A stretch of DNA of 64,000 nucleotides from Streptomyces sp. R302 (GTDB lineage Bacteria > Actinomycetota > Actinomycetes > Streptomycetales > Streptomycetaceae): NCBI RefSeq assembly GCF_012927245.1, contig NZ_JABBGE010000003.1, positions 496,001 through 560,000 on the forward strand, read 5' to 3'. Position numbers and translations under genes: made by a program. Positions within the stretch are counted from its first letter, which is position 1. Each line of letters begins with the position of its first letter. Below the pieces are notes generated by a model. That model searched no databases. It was not told where the DNA came from and saw only the letters and a list, made by a program, of their open reading frames with translations. Below are positions 18,317-28,162 of this stretch, piece by piece.

Positions 18317-19267
18317 TCAGCCCCGGCGCAGCCGGCGCTTCACCTTGCCGCGCTGGGTCTCCCACAGCCACTTCTGCGCGAGGAGCGTCAGGGTGCCCGC
18401 GAGCATGATGCCCAGGAGGTTGAGCAGCAGCTGCTGGACCGAGCCCCCGGTCTGGCCGACCTCCCCGTAGCTGAGCGCCACCGCCGCGTTCGCCGCCGCC
18501 GGGACGGTCGTCACCGAGATCGCCACGCCCACCAGGGCGCCCGCCTTCGACGAGGTCAGCGAGAGGGTGCCGGCGGCGCCCGCGAGGAGGGCGACGACGA
18601 AGGAGAAGGGGTCCGGCTGCCAGATGAAGGCCGTCTGCGGGCGCTCGGCGTCCAGCTGCTCCCTGCTGAACAGGCCCATCCAGTCCATCAGCAGACTGAA
18701 CGCCGTCGTGGCCGCGATCGCCGCGAGGAAGCCGACGAGCAGCGCCATCAGCGAGCGGACCGCGAGCCGCGGGGCCCGCTTCACGATCGCCGTGCACACC
18801 CCGGCGAGCGGGCCGAACTCCGGGCCGACCGCCATCGCGCCCACGATCAGGATCGCGTTGTCCAGGACCACGCCGCAGGCCGCGATCATCGTCGCGAGCA
18901 GCATGAAGGCGAGGTACGTGAAGGAGAGCGTCGACTCCTCGTGCGTGGAGGTCGCCAGCTGCTCCCAGAGCACCGCGTCGGCGCCCTCGCCGGGGGCGTC
19001 CTCCTCGGCCGTGTCGGCCCGCTCGGACATCGACAGGTCGATGTTCTCGACGGCGATCGACCCGTCCTGATCGAGCCTCAGCTCACGCAGCCCGTGCAGG
19101 AGTTCGTCGCCGGCCTCGCGGGCGACGTCGCACAGCACGAGGTCCCCGGACGGGTCCCGGGCCGCACCCGGCAGTACGGCGAGGTGGGCGGTGCCGACCG
19201 TCCTCCCGATCAGCTCGACCACGGCCTCGGTGCGATCCGGGGGGACGATCATCCGCAGGTGCAGCAT
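18317..19267 (-). CDS. DUF389 family membrane protein
   Basis: The 316-residue product has a soluble N-terminal part (about 1-115) and five to six membrane segments. The family's VLDNAILIVGAMAVGPEFGPL stretch lies near residues 145-165. The biochemical role of DUF389 is not settled. It ends 2 bases downstream of a same-strand pantothenate kinase gene, so the two may be co-transcribed. Confidence 0.85.
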   Translation of the reverse strand: MLHLRMIVPPDRTEAVVELIGRTVGTAHLAVLPGAARDPSGDLVLCDVAREAGDELLHGLRELRLDQDGSIAVENIDLSMSERADTAEEDAPGEGADAVLWEQLATSTHEESTLSFTYLAFMLLATMIAACGVVLDNAILIVGAMAVGPEFGPLAGVCTAIVKRAPRLAVRSLMALLVGFLAAIAATTAFSLLMDWMGLFSREQLDAERPQTAFIWQPDPFSFVVALLAGAAGTLSLTSSKAGALVGVAISVTTVPAAANAAVALSYGEVGQTGGSVQQLLLNLLGIMLAGTLTLLAQKWLWETQRGKVKRRLRRG

Positions 19268-19269
19268 GG

Positions 19270-20295
19270 TCAGAGCTTACGGAGACTCAGCCTCTGCACC
19301 TTGTGATCCGGGCCCTTGCGGATCACGAGCGTCGCCCGGCCGCGCGTCGGCGCCACGTTCTCCAGGAGGTTCACCTTGTTGACGGTCCGCCACATCGTGC
19401 GGGCGTAGTCCAGGGCCTCCTCCTCGGTGACCTGCGTCCAGCGGCGGAAGTACGAGGACGGGTCCTGGAACGCGGTCTCGCGCAGCTTCCGGAAGCGGTT
19501 GAGGTACCAGCCCTCGATGTCCTCGGCGCGGGCGTCCACGTACACGGAGAAGTCGAAGTAGTCGGCGAGGCCGACCCGGGTCCGGCCGTCCTTGCCGGGC
19601 AGCGCCGGCTGGAGGACGTTAAGGCCTTCGACGATGAGGATGTCGGGCCGGCTCACCACGAGCTGCTCGCCCGGAACCCGGTCGTAGATCAGGTGCGAGT
19701 AGACGGGCGCGGTGACCTCGTCCTTGCCCGCCTTCACGTCGGCGACGAACCGGGTCAGCGCCCGCCGGTCGTACGACTCGGGGAAGCCCTTCCGGGCCAT
19801 GAGCCCGCGCGCCTTCAGCTCCTCCATCGGATAGAGGAACCCGTCGGTGGTGATCCGCTGCACCCGCGGGTGCTCGGGCCACCGCGCGAGCAGCGCTTCG
19901 AGGAGCCGCGCCACGGTCGACTTCCCGACCGCGACCGACCCGGCGACCCCTATGACGAACGGCGTGCCGCGCTGCTCCGCCTTCTCCCCGAGGAAGGTGT
20001 TCAGCGCCCCGCGGAGCCCGCTGGTGGCCTGCACGTAGAGGTTGAGCAGCCGCGACAGCGGCAGGTACACGTCCCGTACCTCGTCGAGGTCGATGACGTC
20101 CCCGAGCCCCTGGAGCCGCTCGACCTCGTCGGCGGTCAGCGGCAGGGGCGTCTTGTCGCGCAGCGCGCTCCACTCGGCACGGGTGAGGTCGACGTACGGA
20201 GTCGGCTCGGGCGCCCGACGACTCCCCCCGGTCCCCGTGCCGGCTCCGTTGCCGTTGCCGTTGCCGTTGGCGCTTCGTGGCGGCGAAGTGATCAC
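19270..20295 (-). CDS. coaA: Type I pantothenate kinase
   Basis: CoaA phosphorylates pantothenate, the first step of coenzyme A synthesis. The 341-residue product has the P-loop GSVAVGKST (residues 119-127), TTDGFLYP and the late [10 protein letters not shown] typical of the family. GTG 20295 is chosen; longer in-frame extensions run into non-coding sequence. Residues 10-25 are a Gly/Asn/Thr low-complexity stretch encoded by a GCCGTT hexamer repeat on the plus strand at about 20249-20272. Confidence 0.93.
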   Translation of the reverse strand: MITSPPRSANGNGNGNGAGTGTGGSRRAPEPTPYVDLTRAEWSALRDKTPLPLTADEVERLQGLGDVIDLDEVRDVYLPLSRLLNLYVQATSGLRGALNTFLGEKAEQRGTPFVIGVAGSVAVGKSTVARLLEALLARWPEHPRVQRITTDGFLYPMEELKARGLMARKGFPESYDRRALTRFVADVKAGKDEVTAPVYSHLIYDRVPGEQLVVSRPDILIVEGLNVLQPALPGKDGRTRVGLADYFDFSVYVDARAEDIEGWYLNRFRKLRETAFQDPSSYFRRWTQVTEEEALDYARTMWRTVNKVNLLENVAPTRGRATLVIRKGPDHKVQRLSLRKL

Positions 20296-20425
20296 GCGCC
20301 CATTGTCCCGGGTCGGCGGGGGGTGTGGGGGGTGGGGTGGGTCACGTGGCGAGCCGCGGACGGCGGCGGCCCCGACTCCGTGCGGGGTCCGGGCCGGGGG
20401 CGGGGTTCGGCCGTAGGCTGCCGTC

Positions 20426-22273
20426 ATGTGCGGAATCGTGGGATACGTCGGTGGGCAGTCGGCGCTCGATGTGGTCGTCGCGGGGCTGAAGAGGCTGGAG
20501 TACCGGGGGTACGACTCGGCCGGGGTCGCCGTGCTCGCGGACGGGGGGCTGGCCGCGGCGAAGAAGGCCGGGAAGCTCGTCAATCTGGAGAAGGAGCTGG
20601 TCGACCGGCCGCTGGCCGGGGGGTCGGTGGGGATCGGGCACACGCGGTGGGCGACGCACGGCGGGCCGACGGACGCCAACGCGCACCCGCACCTCGACAA
20701 CGCGGGGCGGGTCGCCGTCGTGCACAACGGGATCATCGAGAACTTCGCCGCGCTGCGGGAGGAACTCGCCGAGCGGGGGCACGCGTTGCTCTCCGAGACC
20801 GACACCGAGGTCGTCGCCCATCTGCTGGCCGAGGAGTTCTCGTCCGTCGGTGACCTGGCCGAGGCGATGCGGCTGGTCTGCCGGCGGCTCGACGGGGCCT
20901 TCACGCTGGTCGCCGTCCACGCCGACCAGCCGGACGTGGTCGTCGGCGCGCGGCGGAACTCGCCGCTGGTCGTCGGGGTGGGGGAGGGGGAGCACTTCCT
21001 CGCCTCCGACGTCTCCGCCTTCATCGCGCACACCCGGTCCGCCATCGAGCTCGGGCAGGACCAGGTCGTCGAGCTGAGCCGGGACGGGGTCACCGTCACC
21101 GACTTCGAGGGCGCGCCGGCCGACGTCCGGGCCTTCCACGTCGACTGGGACGCCTCCGCCGCCGAGAAGGGCGGCTACGACCACTTCATGCTCAAGGAGA
21201 TCGCCGAGCAGCCGAAGGCGGTCGCCGACACCCTTCTCGGGCGGATCGACGCGAACGGGAGGTTGACCCTTGACGAGGTGCGGATTCCCGACGCCGTGCT
21301 CCGGGAGGCCGACAAGGTCGTCATCGTCGCCTGCGGCACCGCCTTCCACGCCGGCCTGATCGCCAAGTACGCCATCGAGCACTGGACCCGCATCCCGTGC
21401 GAGGTGGAGCTGGCCAGCGAGTTCCGCTACCGGGACCCGATCCTCGGGCAGCGGACGCTCGTCATCGCCGTCTCGCAGTCCGGCGAGACCATGGACACCC
21501 TGATGGCGCTGCGGCACGCCCGCGAGCAGGGCGCCAAGGTGCTGGCGATCTGCAACACCAACGGTTCGACCATCCCGCGCGAGTCCGACGCCGTGCTGTA
21601 CACGCACGCCGGGCCCGAGGTCGCCGTCGCCTCGACCAAGGCCTTCCTCACGCAGCTCGTCGCCTGCTATCTGCTCGCCCTCTATCTGGGGCAGGTGCGC
21701 GGCACCAAGTGGGGCGACGAGATCCACGCCGTGGTCCGCGAGCTGGCGCGGATCGGCGAGGAGGTCGAGCGGGTCCTGGAGACCATGGAGCCCGTACGGG
21801 CCCTCGCCCGCTCCCTCGCCCACAAGGACACGATCCTCTTCCTCGGCCGGCACGTCGGCTACCCGGTGGCCCTCGAAGGCGCGCTGAAGCTGAAGGAGCT
21901 GGCGTACATGCACGCCGAGGGCTTCGCGGCGGGCGAGCTGAAGCACGGGCCGATCGCCCTGATCGAGGAGGACCTGCCGGTCGTCGTCGTGGTGCCCTCG
22001 CCCAAGGGGCGCTCGGTCCTCCACGACAAGATCGTCTCCAATATCCAGGAGATCCGGGCCCGCGGCGCCCGGACGATCGTGATCGCCGAGGAGGGCGACG
22101 AGGCCGTCGTCCCCTTCGCCGACCACCTCGTCCGCGTCCCCGCCACGCCCACGCTGCTCCAGCCGCTCGTCTCCACGGTGCCGCTCCAGGTCTTCGCCTG
22201 CGAGCTGGCCACAGCCCGGGGCAACGAGGTGGACCAGCCGCGCAACCTGGCCAAGTCCGTGACGGTGGAGTGA
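20426..22273 (+). CDS. glmS: Glutamine-fructose-6-phosphate aminotransferase (isomerizing)
   Basis: GlmS makes GlcN-6-P from fructose-6-P and glutamine. The 615-residue product starts [10 protein letters not shown] with the catalytic Cys2 of the glutaminase domain. It has HTRWATHG and two SIS domains ([11 protein letters not shown] near 350), and ends NLAKSVTVE. acpS follows after 8 bases. No glmS ribozyme is expected in this group and none was seen. Confidence 0.97.
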   Translation: MCGIVGYVGGQSALDVVVAGLKRLEYRGYDSAGVAVLADGGLAAAKKAGKLVNLEKELVDRPLAGGSVGIGHTRWATHGGPTDANAHPHLDNAGRVAVVHNGIIENFAALREELAERGHALLSETDTEVVAHLLAEEFSSVGDLAEAMRLVCRRLDGAFTLVAVHADQPDVVVGARRNSPLVVGVGEGEHFLASDVSAFIAHTRSAIELGQDQVVELSRDGVTVTDFEGAPADVRAFHVDWDASAAEKGGYDHFMLKEIAEQPKAVADTLLGRIDANGRLTLDEVRIPDAVLREADKVVIVACGTAFHAGLIAKYAIEHWTRIPCEVELASEFRYRDPILGQRTLVIAVSQSGETMDTLMALRHAREQGAKVLAICNTNGSTIPRESDAVLYTHAGPEVAVASTKAFLTQLVACYLLALYLGQVRGTKWGDEIHAVVRELARIGEEVERVLETMEPVRALARSLAHKDTILFLGRHVGYPVALEGALKLKELAYMHAEGFAAGELKHGPIALIEEDLPVVVVVPSPKGRSVLHDKIVSNIQEIRARGARTIVIAEEGDEAVVPFADHLVRVPATPTLLQPLVSTVPLQVFACELATARGNEVDQPRNLAKSVTVE

Positions 22274-22281
22274 GGAGAGAA

Positions 22282-22650
22282 ATGATCATCGGGGTGGGGA
22301 TCGACGTGGCGGAGATCGACCGCTTCGCCGCGTCGCTCGAACGGACGCCGGCGCTCCTGGAGCGGCTCTTCGTCGAGGAGGAGCTGCTGCTGCCGAGCGG
22401 GGAGCGGCGCGGCCCCGCCTCCCTGGCGGCGCGCTTCGCCGCGAAGGAGGCCCTGGCCAAGGCGCTGGGCGCGCCCGGGAACCTGCACTGGACGGACGCC
22501 GAGGTGTACGCCGAGTCCACCGGGCAGCCCCGGCTTCGGGTGCGCGGCACGGTGGCGGCGCGCGCCGCCGAGCTGGGCGTGAAGCACTGGCACATCTCGC
22601 TGAGCCACGACGCCGGGGTCGCCTCGGCGGTGGTGATCGCGGAGGGCTGA
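22282..22650 (+). CDS. acpS: Holo-[acyl-carrier-protein] synthase
   Basis: AcpS transfers 4'-phosphopantetheine to ACP. The 122-residue product has the magnesium-binding [12 protein letters not shown] at the start and [15 protein letters not shown] near residue 55. The ATG follows GAGGAGAG directly after glmS, so the two genes are probably co-transcribed. Confidence 0.95.
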   Translation: MIIGVGIDVAEIDRFAASLERTPALLERLFVEEELLLPSGERRGPASLAARFAAKEALAKALGAPGNLHWTDAEVYAESTGQPRLRVRGTVAARAAELGVKHWHISLSHDAGVASAVVIAEG

Positions 22651-22660
22651 GGCGCCGGTA

Positions 22661-22748
22661 GGTGCGTACGGGGGCGAGAGCGGGTGCCTACGGGGGCGAG
22701 AGCGGGTGCCTACGGGGGCGAGAGCGGGTGCCCATGGGTGCGAGAGCG
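22661..22748. repeat. Four-copy 22-bp minisatellite behind acpS
   Basis: Units beginning GGTGC lie at 22661, 22683, 22705 and 22727. The shared unit is GGTGCCTACGGGGGCGAGAG plus CG, and the last copy is more diverged. It is non-coding and lies just after the acpS stop. Confidence 0.92.
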
Positions 22749-22806
22749 GGGCCCGGCTGCGGGGAGGCGCTGCCGGGCCCCGTCCTCGATTCGGGGGCCA
22801 GCCCGG

Positions 22807-22825
22807 TTAGGTAAGGCAAACCTAA
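22807..22825. promoter_or_regulatory. Iron box (DmdR/IdeR-type operator) upstream of nnr
   Basis: TTAGGTAAGGCAAACCTAA matches the DtxR/IdeR/DmdR consensus TTAGGTTAGGCTAACCTAA at 17 of 19 positions. It lies 70 bases before the nnr ATG on the plus strand. No siderophore or ferritin gene is adjacent, so either nnr is iron-responsive or the site is a relic. Confidence 0.85.
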
Positions 22826-22894
22826 GTTTATGGGGGTGGGGGTGTCAAGCCGTTCCTCCGGCGGCCGCCCCTCACCTGGGGCAGACTGCTGCCC

Positions 22895-24346
22895 ATGCGT
22901 ACCGCTCACCACGTGGAGACCGTCCGGGCCGCCGAGGCCGAGCTGATGGCGGGGCTGCCCGAGGGCGCCCTGATGCAGCGGGCCGCCGCCGGGCTCGCCG
23001 CCGCCTGCTGCTCGCTGCTCGGCAAGGGACGGGTGTACGGGGCCAGGGTCGTGCTCCTCGTCGGCAGCGGCGACAACGGCGGCGACGCCCTCTACGCCGG
23101 CGCCCGGCTCGCCCGGCGCGGCGCCGGGGTCACCGCCGTGCTGCTCGGCGCCCGCGCACACGGCGCCGGGCTCGCCGCGCTGCGGGCGGCCGGCGGACGC
23201 GTCACCGAGGACCCGTACGAGGCGCTGGCCGCCGCCGACCTCGTCCTCGACGGCATCACCGGCATCGGCGGGCTCGGCGGACTGCGCCCCGAGGCCGTGC
23301 CCGTCGCCCGCGCCGCGCGGGGCTCCGACGCGGTCGTCGTCGCCGTCGACCTGCCCAGCGGCGTCGACGCCGACACCGGCGAGGTCGCCGGCGAGGCCCT
23401 GCGCGCCGACGTGACCGTCACCTTCGGCACGTACAAGCCGGGGCTGCTCGTCGACCCGGCGCGGGAGTACGCGGGCGCCCTGCGGCTCGTGGACATCGGG
23501 CTCGCCGCCACCCTCCCCTCCGTGCCCGCCGCCGAGGCGCTCCAGCACCAGGACGTGGCCCGGCTGCTGCCCGCGCCCGGCGCGGAGAGCGACAAGTACC
23601 GGCGGGGCGTCCTCGGCGTCGTCGCCGGCTCCGCCCGCTACCCGGGTGCCGCCGTCCTCGCCGTCGCGGGCGCGCTGCGCGGCGGCGCCGGGGCCGTGCG
23701 GTACGTGGGCCCCGCCCGCGAGGCGGTGATCGCCGCCCACCCGGAGACCCTGGTGCACGCGGGGCCGCCGGAGAAGGCCGGCCGCGTCCAGGCCTGGGTC
23801 GTCGGCCCCGGCCTCGGCGACGGGCCCGGCGCGGAGGCCGCCGTCGCCGAGGTCCTCGCCTCCGAGGTGCCCGTCCTCGTCGACGCCGACGGACTGCGCG
23901 CCCTCGACGCCGACGCCGTACGCGACCGGTCCGCGCCCACCCTGCTCACCCCGCACGCCGGCGAGGCGGCGGCGCTGCTCGGCACCGAGCGGGCGGACGT
24001 GGAGGCCCGGCGGCTCGCCGCCGTCCGCGAGCTCGCCGACCGGTACGGCGCCACCGTCCTCCTCAAGGGCTCCACCACCCTGGTCGCCGGGCCCGGCGGC
24101 ACCGGCCCCGTGCGGGTCAACCCGACCGGCACCCCGTGGCTCGCCACCGCCGGCTCCGGCGACATCCTCTCCGGCCTGGCCGGCTCCCTCCTCGCCGCAG
24201 GGCTCCACCCCGTGGACGCCGCCTCCTGCGCCGCCTACCTGCACGGACTCGCCGCCCGGCGGGCCGCGGGCCAGGGCGGGCCGATCACCGCGACCGAGGT
24301 CGCCGACGCCCTGTCAGGCGCCTGGCAGGACGTGCGCGAGCCCTGA
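22895..24346 (+). CDS. nnr: Bifunctional NAD(P)H-hydrate epimerase / ADP-dependent dehydratase
   Basis: The enzyme repairs damaged NADH and NADPH hydrates. The 483-residue product joins an N-terminal YjeF epimerase domain (LVGSGDNGGDALYAG near 55-70, VDLPSGVDADTG) to a C-terminal kinase-fold dehydratase (LLTPHAGEAAALLG, ATAGSGDILSGLAGSLLA). The short leader before ATG 22895 shows no strong ribosome site. An iron box lies upstream. Confidence 0.94.
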   Translation: MRTAHHVETVRAAEAELMAGLPEGALMQRAAAGLAAACCSLLGKGRVYGARVVLLVGSGDNGGDALYAGARLARRGAGVTAVLLGARAHGAGLAALRAAGGRVTEDPYEALAAADLVLDGITGIGGLGGLRPEAVPVARAARGSDAVVVAVDLPSGVDADTGEVAGEALRADVTVTFGTYKPGLLVDPAREYAGALRLVDIGLAATLPSVPAAEALQHQDVARLLPAPGAESDKYRRGVLGVVAGSARYPGAAVLAVAGALRGGAGAVRYVGPAREAVIAAHPETLVHAGPPEKAGRVQAWVVGPGLGDGPGAEAAVAEVLASEVPVLVDADGLRALDADAVRDRSAPTLLTPHAGEAAALLGTERADVEARRLAAVRELADRYGATVLLKGSTTLVAGPGGTGPVRVNPTGTPWLATAGSGDILSGLAGSLLAAGLHPVDAASCAAYLHGLAARRAAGQGGPITATEVADALSGAWQDVREP

Positions 24347-24436
24347 CCCCGGCGCGCCGCCGGTCGGCCCAACGCCGTTGCTCCGGGCGGGGGTCAGCGC
24401 GTGCCGGGCCGGGCGGGGGCGGGTTCGGATGGACGG

Positions 24437-25282
24437 GTGATCAGATGGAGACACCGCATCCTGCCGCCGTTGCTCGCCGCCGCCCTGCTGGCCGGGGGCG
24501 CTTCCGCCTCCGCCGAGGAGACCGATCCCGACGTCCTCGTCCCCGGCAACGCCGGCGCCGGGCTCCCCGAGTACCCCATGGACACCCCCGACCAGGTCCT
24601 CCCGCCGACCGCCCCCGACGGCGAGATCCCCGTCCCCGCGCCGGAGGAGGAGGTCGACGAACTCGTCGAGTACCTCCCGCGCAACGCCGTCAAAGCCGCC
24701 TGCACCGCCCAGAAGGGGCTCTACCAGCGGCAGGTCGAAAGGCTGCTGAAGCTCAAGGTCGACGGGAAGCAGTCCGCCGCCGACTGCCGGGCGATCCGCG
24801 CCTTCCAGACCCAGCAGAAGATCAAGCCCGCCAACGGCTACGCCGGGCCCGTCACCTGGGCCCGCGCCGAACTCCTCGCCGCGCGGAAGAACCCCAACGC
24901 CGCCAAGAAGTGCCCCGTCCGCTCCTACCCCGTCGCCTGCGTCGACCTGAACCGCGAGCTGATGTGGGTGCAGAAGGGCAAGAAGATCACCTACGCCGTG
25001 GTCAACATCCGCAGCGGCCGGGCCGGCTACCGCACCCGCACCGGCTGGCACTCCGTCTACTGGCGCCACAAGGACCACTGGTCGACCATCTACGACACGC
25101 CGATGCCGTTCTCCCAGTTCTTCGACGGCGGCCAGGCCTTCCACGGCGTCTACGGCGCCATCGCCACTCCCACCGGAAGCCATGGCTGCGTGAACCTGAC
25201 CTACAAGAACGCGGAGAAGCTGTGGTCGGTCCTCCGCAAGGGTGACCGGGTCTACATCTGGGGCAAGCGGCCGGGGCTGTGA
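24437..25282 (+). CDS. L,D-transpeptidase with peptidoglycan-binding domain
   Basis: The 281-residue exported enzyme would form 3-3 peptidoglycan cross-links or attach wall proteins. It has a signal peptide (about residues 1-25), a peptidoglycan-binding-like domain (about 85-155, with AFQTQQKIKPANGYAGPVTW) and a YkuD domain with the active motif SHGCVNL. The catalytic Cys is residue 251 and His249 is present. GTG 24437 puts the signal peptide at the N-terminus; an in-frame start at 24401 would bury it. Confidence 0.9.
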   Translation: MIRWRHRILPPLLAAALLAGGASASAEETDPDVLVPGNAGAGLPEYPMDTPDQVLPPTAPDGEIPVPAPEEEVDELVEYLPRNAVKAACTAQKGLYQRQVERLLKLKVDGKQSAADCRAIRAFQTQQKIKPANGYAGPVTWARAELLAARKNPNAAKKCPVRSYPVACVDLNRELMWVQKGKKITYAVVNIRSGRAGYRTRTGWHSVYWRHKDHWSTIYDTPMPFSQFFDGGQAFHGVYGAIATPTGSHGCVNLTYKNAEKLWSVLRKGDRVYIWGKRPGL

Positions 25283-25303
25283 CCACCTGAGAGACTGGGC
25301 GCG

Positions 25304-26455
25304 ATGACTGAGACAGCACCGCCGCCCCGCCGAGCCCGCGCCGAGATCGACCTCGGGGCGCTGCGCGCGAACGTCCGCGCGCTGCGCGCCCGCGTCGCCC
25401 CCCACGTCCGGATCATGGCCGTGGTCAAGGCCGACGCGTACGGGCACGGCGCCGTGCGCTGCGCCCGCGCCGCCCTCGACGCGGGCGCGGACTGGCTCGG
25501 CACGGCCACCCCGCAGGAGGCGCTGGCGCTGCGCGCCGCCGGGATCACCGGCGTCCCGGTCATGTGCTGGCTGTGGACGCCCGGCGACCCGTGGGACGCC
25601 GGCATCGAGGCCGGGCTCGACATGGCGGTGAGCGGCCGGTGGGCGCTCGACGAGGTCACCGCCGCCGCCCGCCGCACCGGCGGCACGGCCCGCGTCCAGC
25701 TCAAGGCCGACACCGGCCTCGGCCGCAACGGCTGCCAGCCCGCCGACTGGCCGGCGCTCGTCGCCGAGGCGCTGAAGGCCGAGAAGGAGGGGCTGGTCAA
25801 GGTCACCGGCCTCTGGTCCCACTTCGCCTGCGCGGACGAGCCGGGGCACCCCTCGATCGCCGCCCAGCTCGACGTCTTCCGCTCGATGCTCGACCACGCG
25901 GAGAAGGCCGGGATCGAGCCCGAGGTCCGGCACATCGCCAACTCGCCGGCCACCCTCACCCTCCCCGAGGCCCACTTCGACCTGGTCCGCCCCGGCATCG
26001 CGATGTACGGCGTCTCGCCCGCGCCCGAGCTCGGCACCTCCGCCGAGCTCGGCCTGCGCCCGGTGATGTCGCTGAAGGCGAGCGTCGCACTTGTGAAGGA
26101 GGTGCCGTCCGGCCACGGCGTCTCCTACGGCCACCACTACGTCACCGGCGGCGAGACCACCCTCGGCCTGATCCCGGTGGGGTACGCCGACGGCGTCCCC
26201 CGGCACGCCTCGGGCCGCGGCCCGGTCCTCGTCGGCGGCAAGGTCCGCACGGTCGCCGGGCGGGTCGCCATGGACCAGTTCGTGGTCGACCTCGGCGGCG
26301 ACCGGCCCGCGCCCGGCACCGAGGCCGTCCTCTTCGGCTCCGGCGAGCACGGCGAGCCGACGGCCCAGGACTGGGCGGACGCCGCCGACACCATCGCGTA
26401 CGAGATCGTCACCCGGATCGGCGCGCGCGTGCCGCGCGTGTACGTCGGGGAGTAG
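25304..26455 (+). CDS. alr: Alanine racemase
   Basis: This PLP enzyme interconverts L- and D-alanine for peptidoglycan. The 383-residue product has the PLP-lysine motif VVKADAYGHGA (Lys42) and a conserved C-terminal barrel with SYGHHYV, which holds the second catalytic Tyr. The next gene starts 6 bases after its stop. Confidence 0.96.
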   Translation: MTETAPPPRRARAEIDLGALRANVRALRARVAPHVRIMAVVKADAYGHGAVRCARAALDAGADWLGTATPQEALALRAAGITGVPVMCWLWTPGDPWDAGIEAGLDMAVSGRWALDEVTAAARRTGGTARVQLKADTGLGRNGCQPADWPALVAEALKAEKEGLVKVTGLWSHFACADEPGHPSIAAQLDVFRSMLDHAEKAGIEPEVRHIANSPATLTLPEAHFDLVRPGIAMYGVSPAPELGTSAELGLRPVMSLKASVALVKEVPSGHGVSYGHHYVTGGETTLGLIPVGYADGVPRHASGRGPVLVGGKVRTVAGRVAMDQFVVDLGGDRPAPGTEAVLFGSGEHGEPTAQDWADAADTIAYEIVTRIGARVPRVYVGE

Positions 26456-26461
26456 CCGGCC

Positions 26462-27541
26462 GTGGGGGAGTCGGGCGGGGGCTGGCGGCGCGCGGGGATC
26501 GCGGGCGCGGCGATAGGCGTGCTCGCGGCCGGCGCGGCGGCGGGCGTCGCCGTCGAGCGGCTGACCGTGAGCCGCTCGGTGCGCCGCAAGGCCCGGCTCG
26601 CCCTGGACGCCACCGGCCCGTACGGCACCCTGCGCGGCACCCCGGGCCGGGCACTCGCCGACGACGGCACGATCCTCGCGTACGAGACGGACGAGGTCCC
26701 CGACCCGCCCGTCACCGTCGTCTTCTCGCACGGCTTCTGCCTGAACCAGGACTCCTGGCACTACCAGCGGGCCGCCCTGCGCGGCCGGGTCAGGGCCGTC
26801 TTCTGGGACCAGCGCGGCCACGGCCGCTCGGAGCGCGGGGACGGCGGACCGGTCGGCATCGACCTGCTCGGCCGGGACCTCAAGGCCGTGATCGACGCTG
26901 CCGCGCCCGAGGGGCCGCTCGTGCTGGTCGGGCACTCGATGGGCGGGATGACGGTGATGGCGCTCGCCGAGCAGTACCCGGAGCTGGTCCGCGACCGGGT
27001 CGTCGGCGTCGCCTTCGTCGGTACCTCCCCGGGCCGTCTGGAGGAGGTCTCGTACGGGCTGCCGCTCGTCGGCGTCAACGCGGTCCGCCGGGTCCTGCCG
27101 GGGGTGCTGCGGGCCCTCGGCTCCCAGGCCGAACTGGTCGAGAAGGGCCGCCGGGCCACCGCGGACCTCTTCGCCGGGCTCGTGAAGAGGTACTCCTTCG
27201 CCTCGAAGGACGTGGACCCGGCCGTCGTCCGCTTCGCCGAGCGGATGATCGAGTCCGTCCCGGTCGACGTGGTGGCGGAGTTCTACCCGGCCTTCGGCGC
27301 GCACGACAAGCTCGCCGCCCTCGCCGCCTTCCGCGGCCTGCCGGCGCTCGCCCTCGTCGGCGACCAGGACCTCGTCACCCCGGCCGCGCACACCGAGGCC
27401 ATCGTCGAGGCCCTGCCCGGCGCCGAGCCGGTCGTCGTCCCCGACGCCGGCCACCTGGTGATGCTGGAGCGGCCCGAGGCGGTCACCGGGGCGCTCGCCG
27501 GCCTGCTGGCCAGGGCCGGGGAGGGCACGGACAACGGATAG
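26462..27541 (+). CDS. Alpha/beta hydrolase with N-terminal membrane segment
   Basis: The 359-residue product starts at GTG just behind alr. A glycine/alanine-rich hydrophobic segment (about 8-33) may anchor it. The hydrolase core has FSHGFCLNQDSWHY, the nucleophile elbow GHSMGG, a late Asp in ALVGDQDLVTP and the catalytic His in DAGHLVMLE. The substrate is unknown. It lies between alr and tsaE in a run of closely spaced genes. Confidence 0.87.
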   Translation: MGESGGGWRRAGIAGAAIGVLAAGAAAGVAVERLTVSRSVRRKARLALDATGPYGTLRGTPGRALADDGTILAYETDEVPDPPVTVVFSHGFCLNQDSWHYQRAALRGRVRAVFWDQRGHGRSERGDGGPVGIDLLGRDLKAVIDAAAPEGPLVLVGHSMGGMTVMALAEQYPELVRDRVVGVAFVGTSPGRLEEVSYGLPLVGVNAVRRVLPGVLRALGSQAELVEKGRRATADLFAGLVKRYSFASKDVDPAVVRFAERMIESVPVDVVAEFYPAFGAHDKLAALAAFRGLPALALVGDQDLVTPAAHTEAIVEALPGAEPVVVPDAGHLVMLERPEAVTGALAGLLARAGEGTDNG

Positions 27542-27551
27542 GTTGGCGGGT

Positions 27552-28052
27552 ATGGAAGCAGCGCACCCGCCCGTCTCCGGCGCCACCGTCTCCGTCGACT
27601 CCCCCGAGCGCATGCAGGAGCTCGGCCGCCGCCTCGCGAAGATCCTCCGCCCCGGCGACCTCGTCATGCTCACCGGCGAGCTGGGCGCCGGGAAGACGAC
27701 CATGACCCGCGGCCTCGGCGAGGGCCTGGGCGTGCGCGGCGCGGTCACCTCGCCGACCTTCGTCATCGCCCGCGTCCACCCCTCGCTCACCGGCGGCCCG
27801 GCCCTCGTCCACGTGGACGCGTACCGGCTCGGCGGCGGGCTCGACGAGATGGAGGACCTGGACCTCGACGTCTCGCTGCCCGAGTCCGTGGTGGTCGTGG
27901 AGTGGGGCGACGGCAAGGTCGAGGAGCTGACCGACGACCGGCTGCACGTCCTCATCCACCGCGTCACCGGCGACACCGACGACGACCGGCGCACCGTCGT
28001 GCTGCGCGGGATCGGGGACCGCTGGGCCGGGGAGGACCTGGCACAGCTGTGA
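27552..28052 (+). CDS. tsaE: tRNA t6A modification ATPase TsaE
   Basis: TsaE is the ATPase that drives TsaB-TsaD cycles in t6A37 synthesis. The 166-residue product has Walker A GELGAGKT (42-49), the SPTF motif in TSPTFVIARVH, and VDAYRL. ATG 27552 is chosen over TTG 27543 in the same frame. tsaB, rimI and tsaD are downstream but separated by two small genes. Confidence 0.93.
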   Translation: MEAAHPPVSGATVSVDSPERMQELGRRLAKILRPGDLVMLTGELGAGKTTMTRGLGEGLGVRGAVTSPTFVIARVHPSLTGGPALVHVDAYRLGGGLDEMEDLDLDVSLPESVVVVEWGDGKVEELTDDRLHVLIHRVTGDTDDDRRTVVLRGIGDRWAGEDLAQL

Positions 28053-28132
28053 ACGTACGTAGGTTCCGACAGCATGTCGGGAAAATGTTGCGCCGCCGCT
28101 CCGCGCCGTGGTCACATGGAGGCACGAGCTGG

Positions 28133-28151
28133 TTAGGTGAACCTAACCTAC
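28133..28151. promoter_or_regulatory. Iron box before the 57-residue ORF
   Basis: TTAGGTGAACCTAACCTAC matches the iron-box consensus at 15 of 19 positions. It lies inside a perfect 8-2-8 palindrome, GGTTAGGT-GA-ACCTAACC (28131-28148). It ends 11 bases before the ATG of the small ORF and would block its transcription start when iron is replete. Confidence 0.8.
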
Positions 28152-28162
28152 GGGAGGCATGC

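Noticed and set aside
20296..20425. Possible glmS ribozyme upstream of glmS
   Set aside because: The leader is short and GC-rich. I see no ribozyme-like fold, and the element is known from Firmicutes.
24314..28075. A 1253-codon open frame on the minus strand
   Set aside because: It lies antisense to nnr, the L,D-transpeptidase, alr, the hydrolase and tsaE, which all have strong family motifs. Its composition (Gly/Arg/Asp/Val) is typical of antisense frames in high-GC genes.
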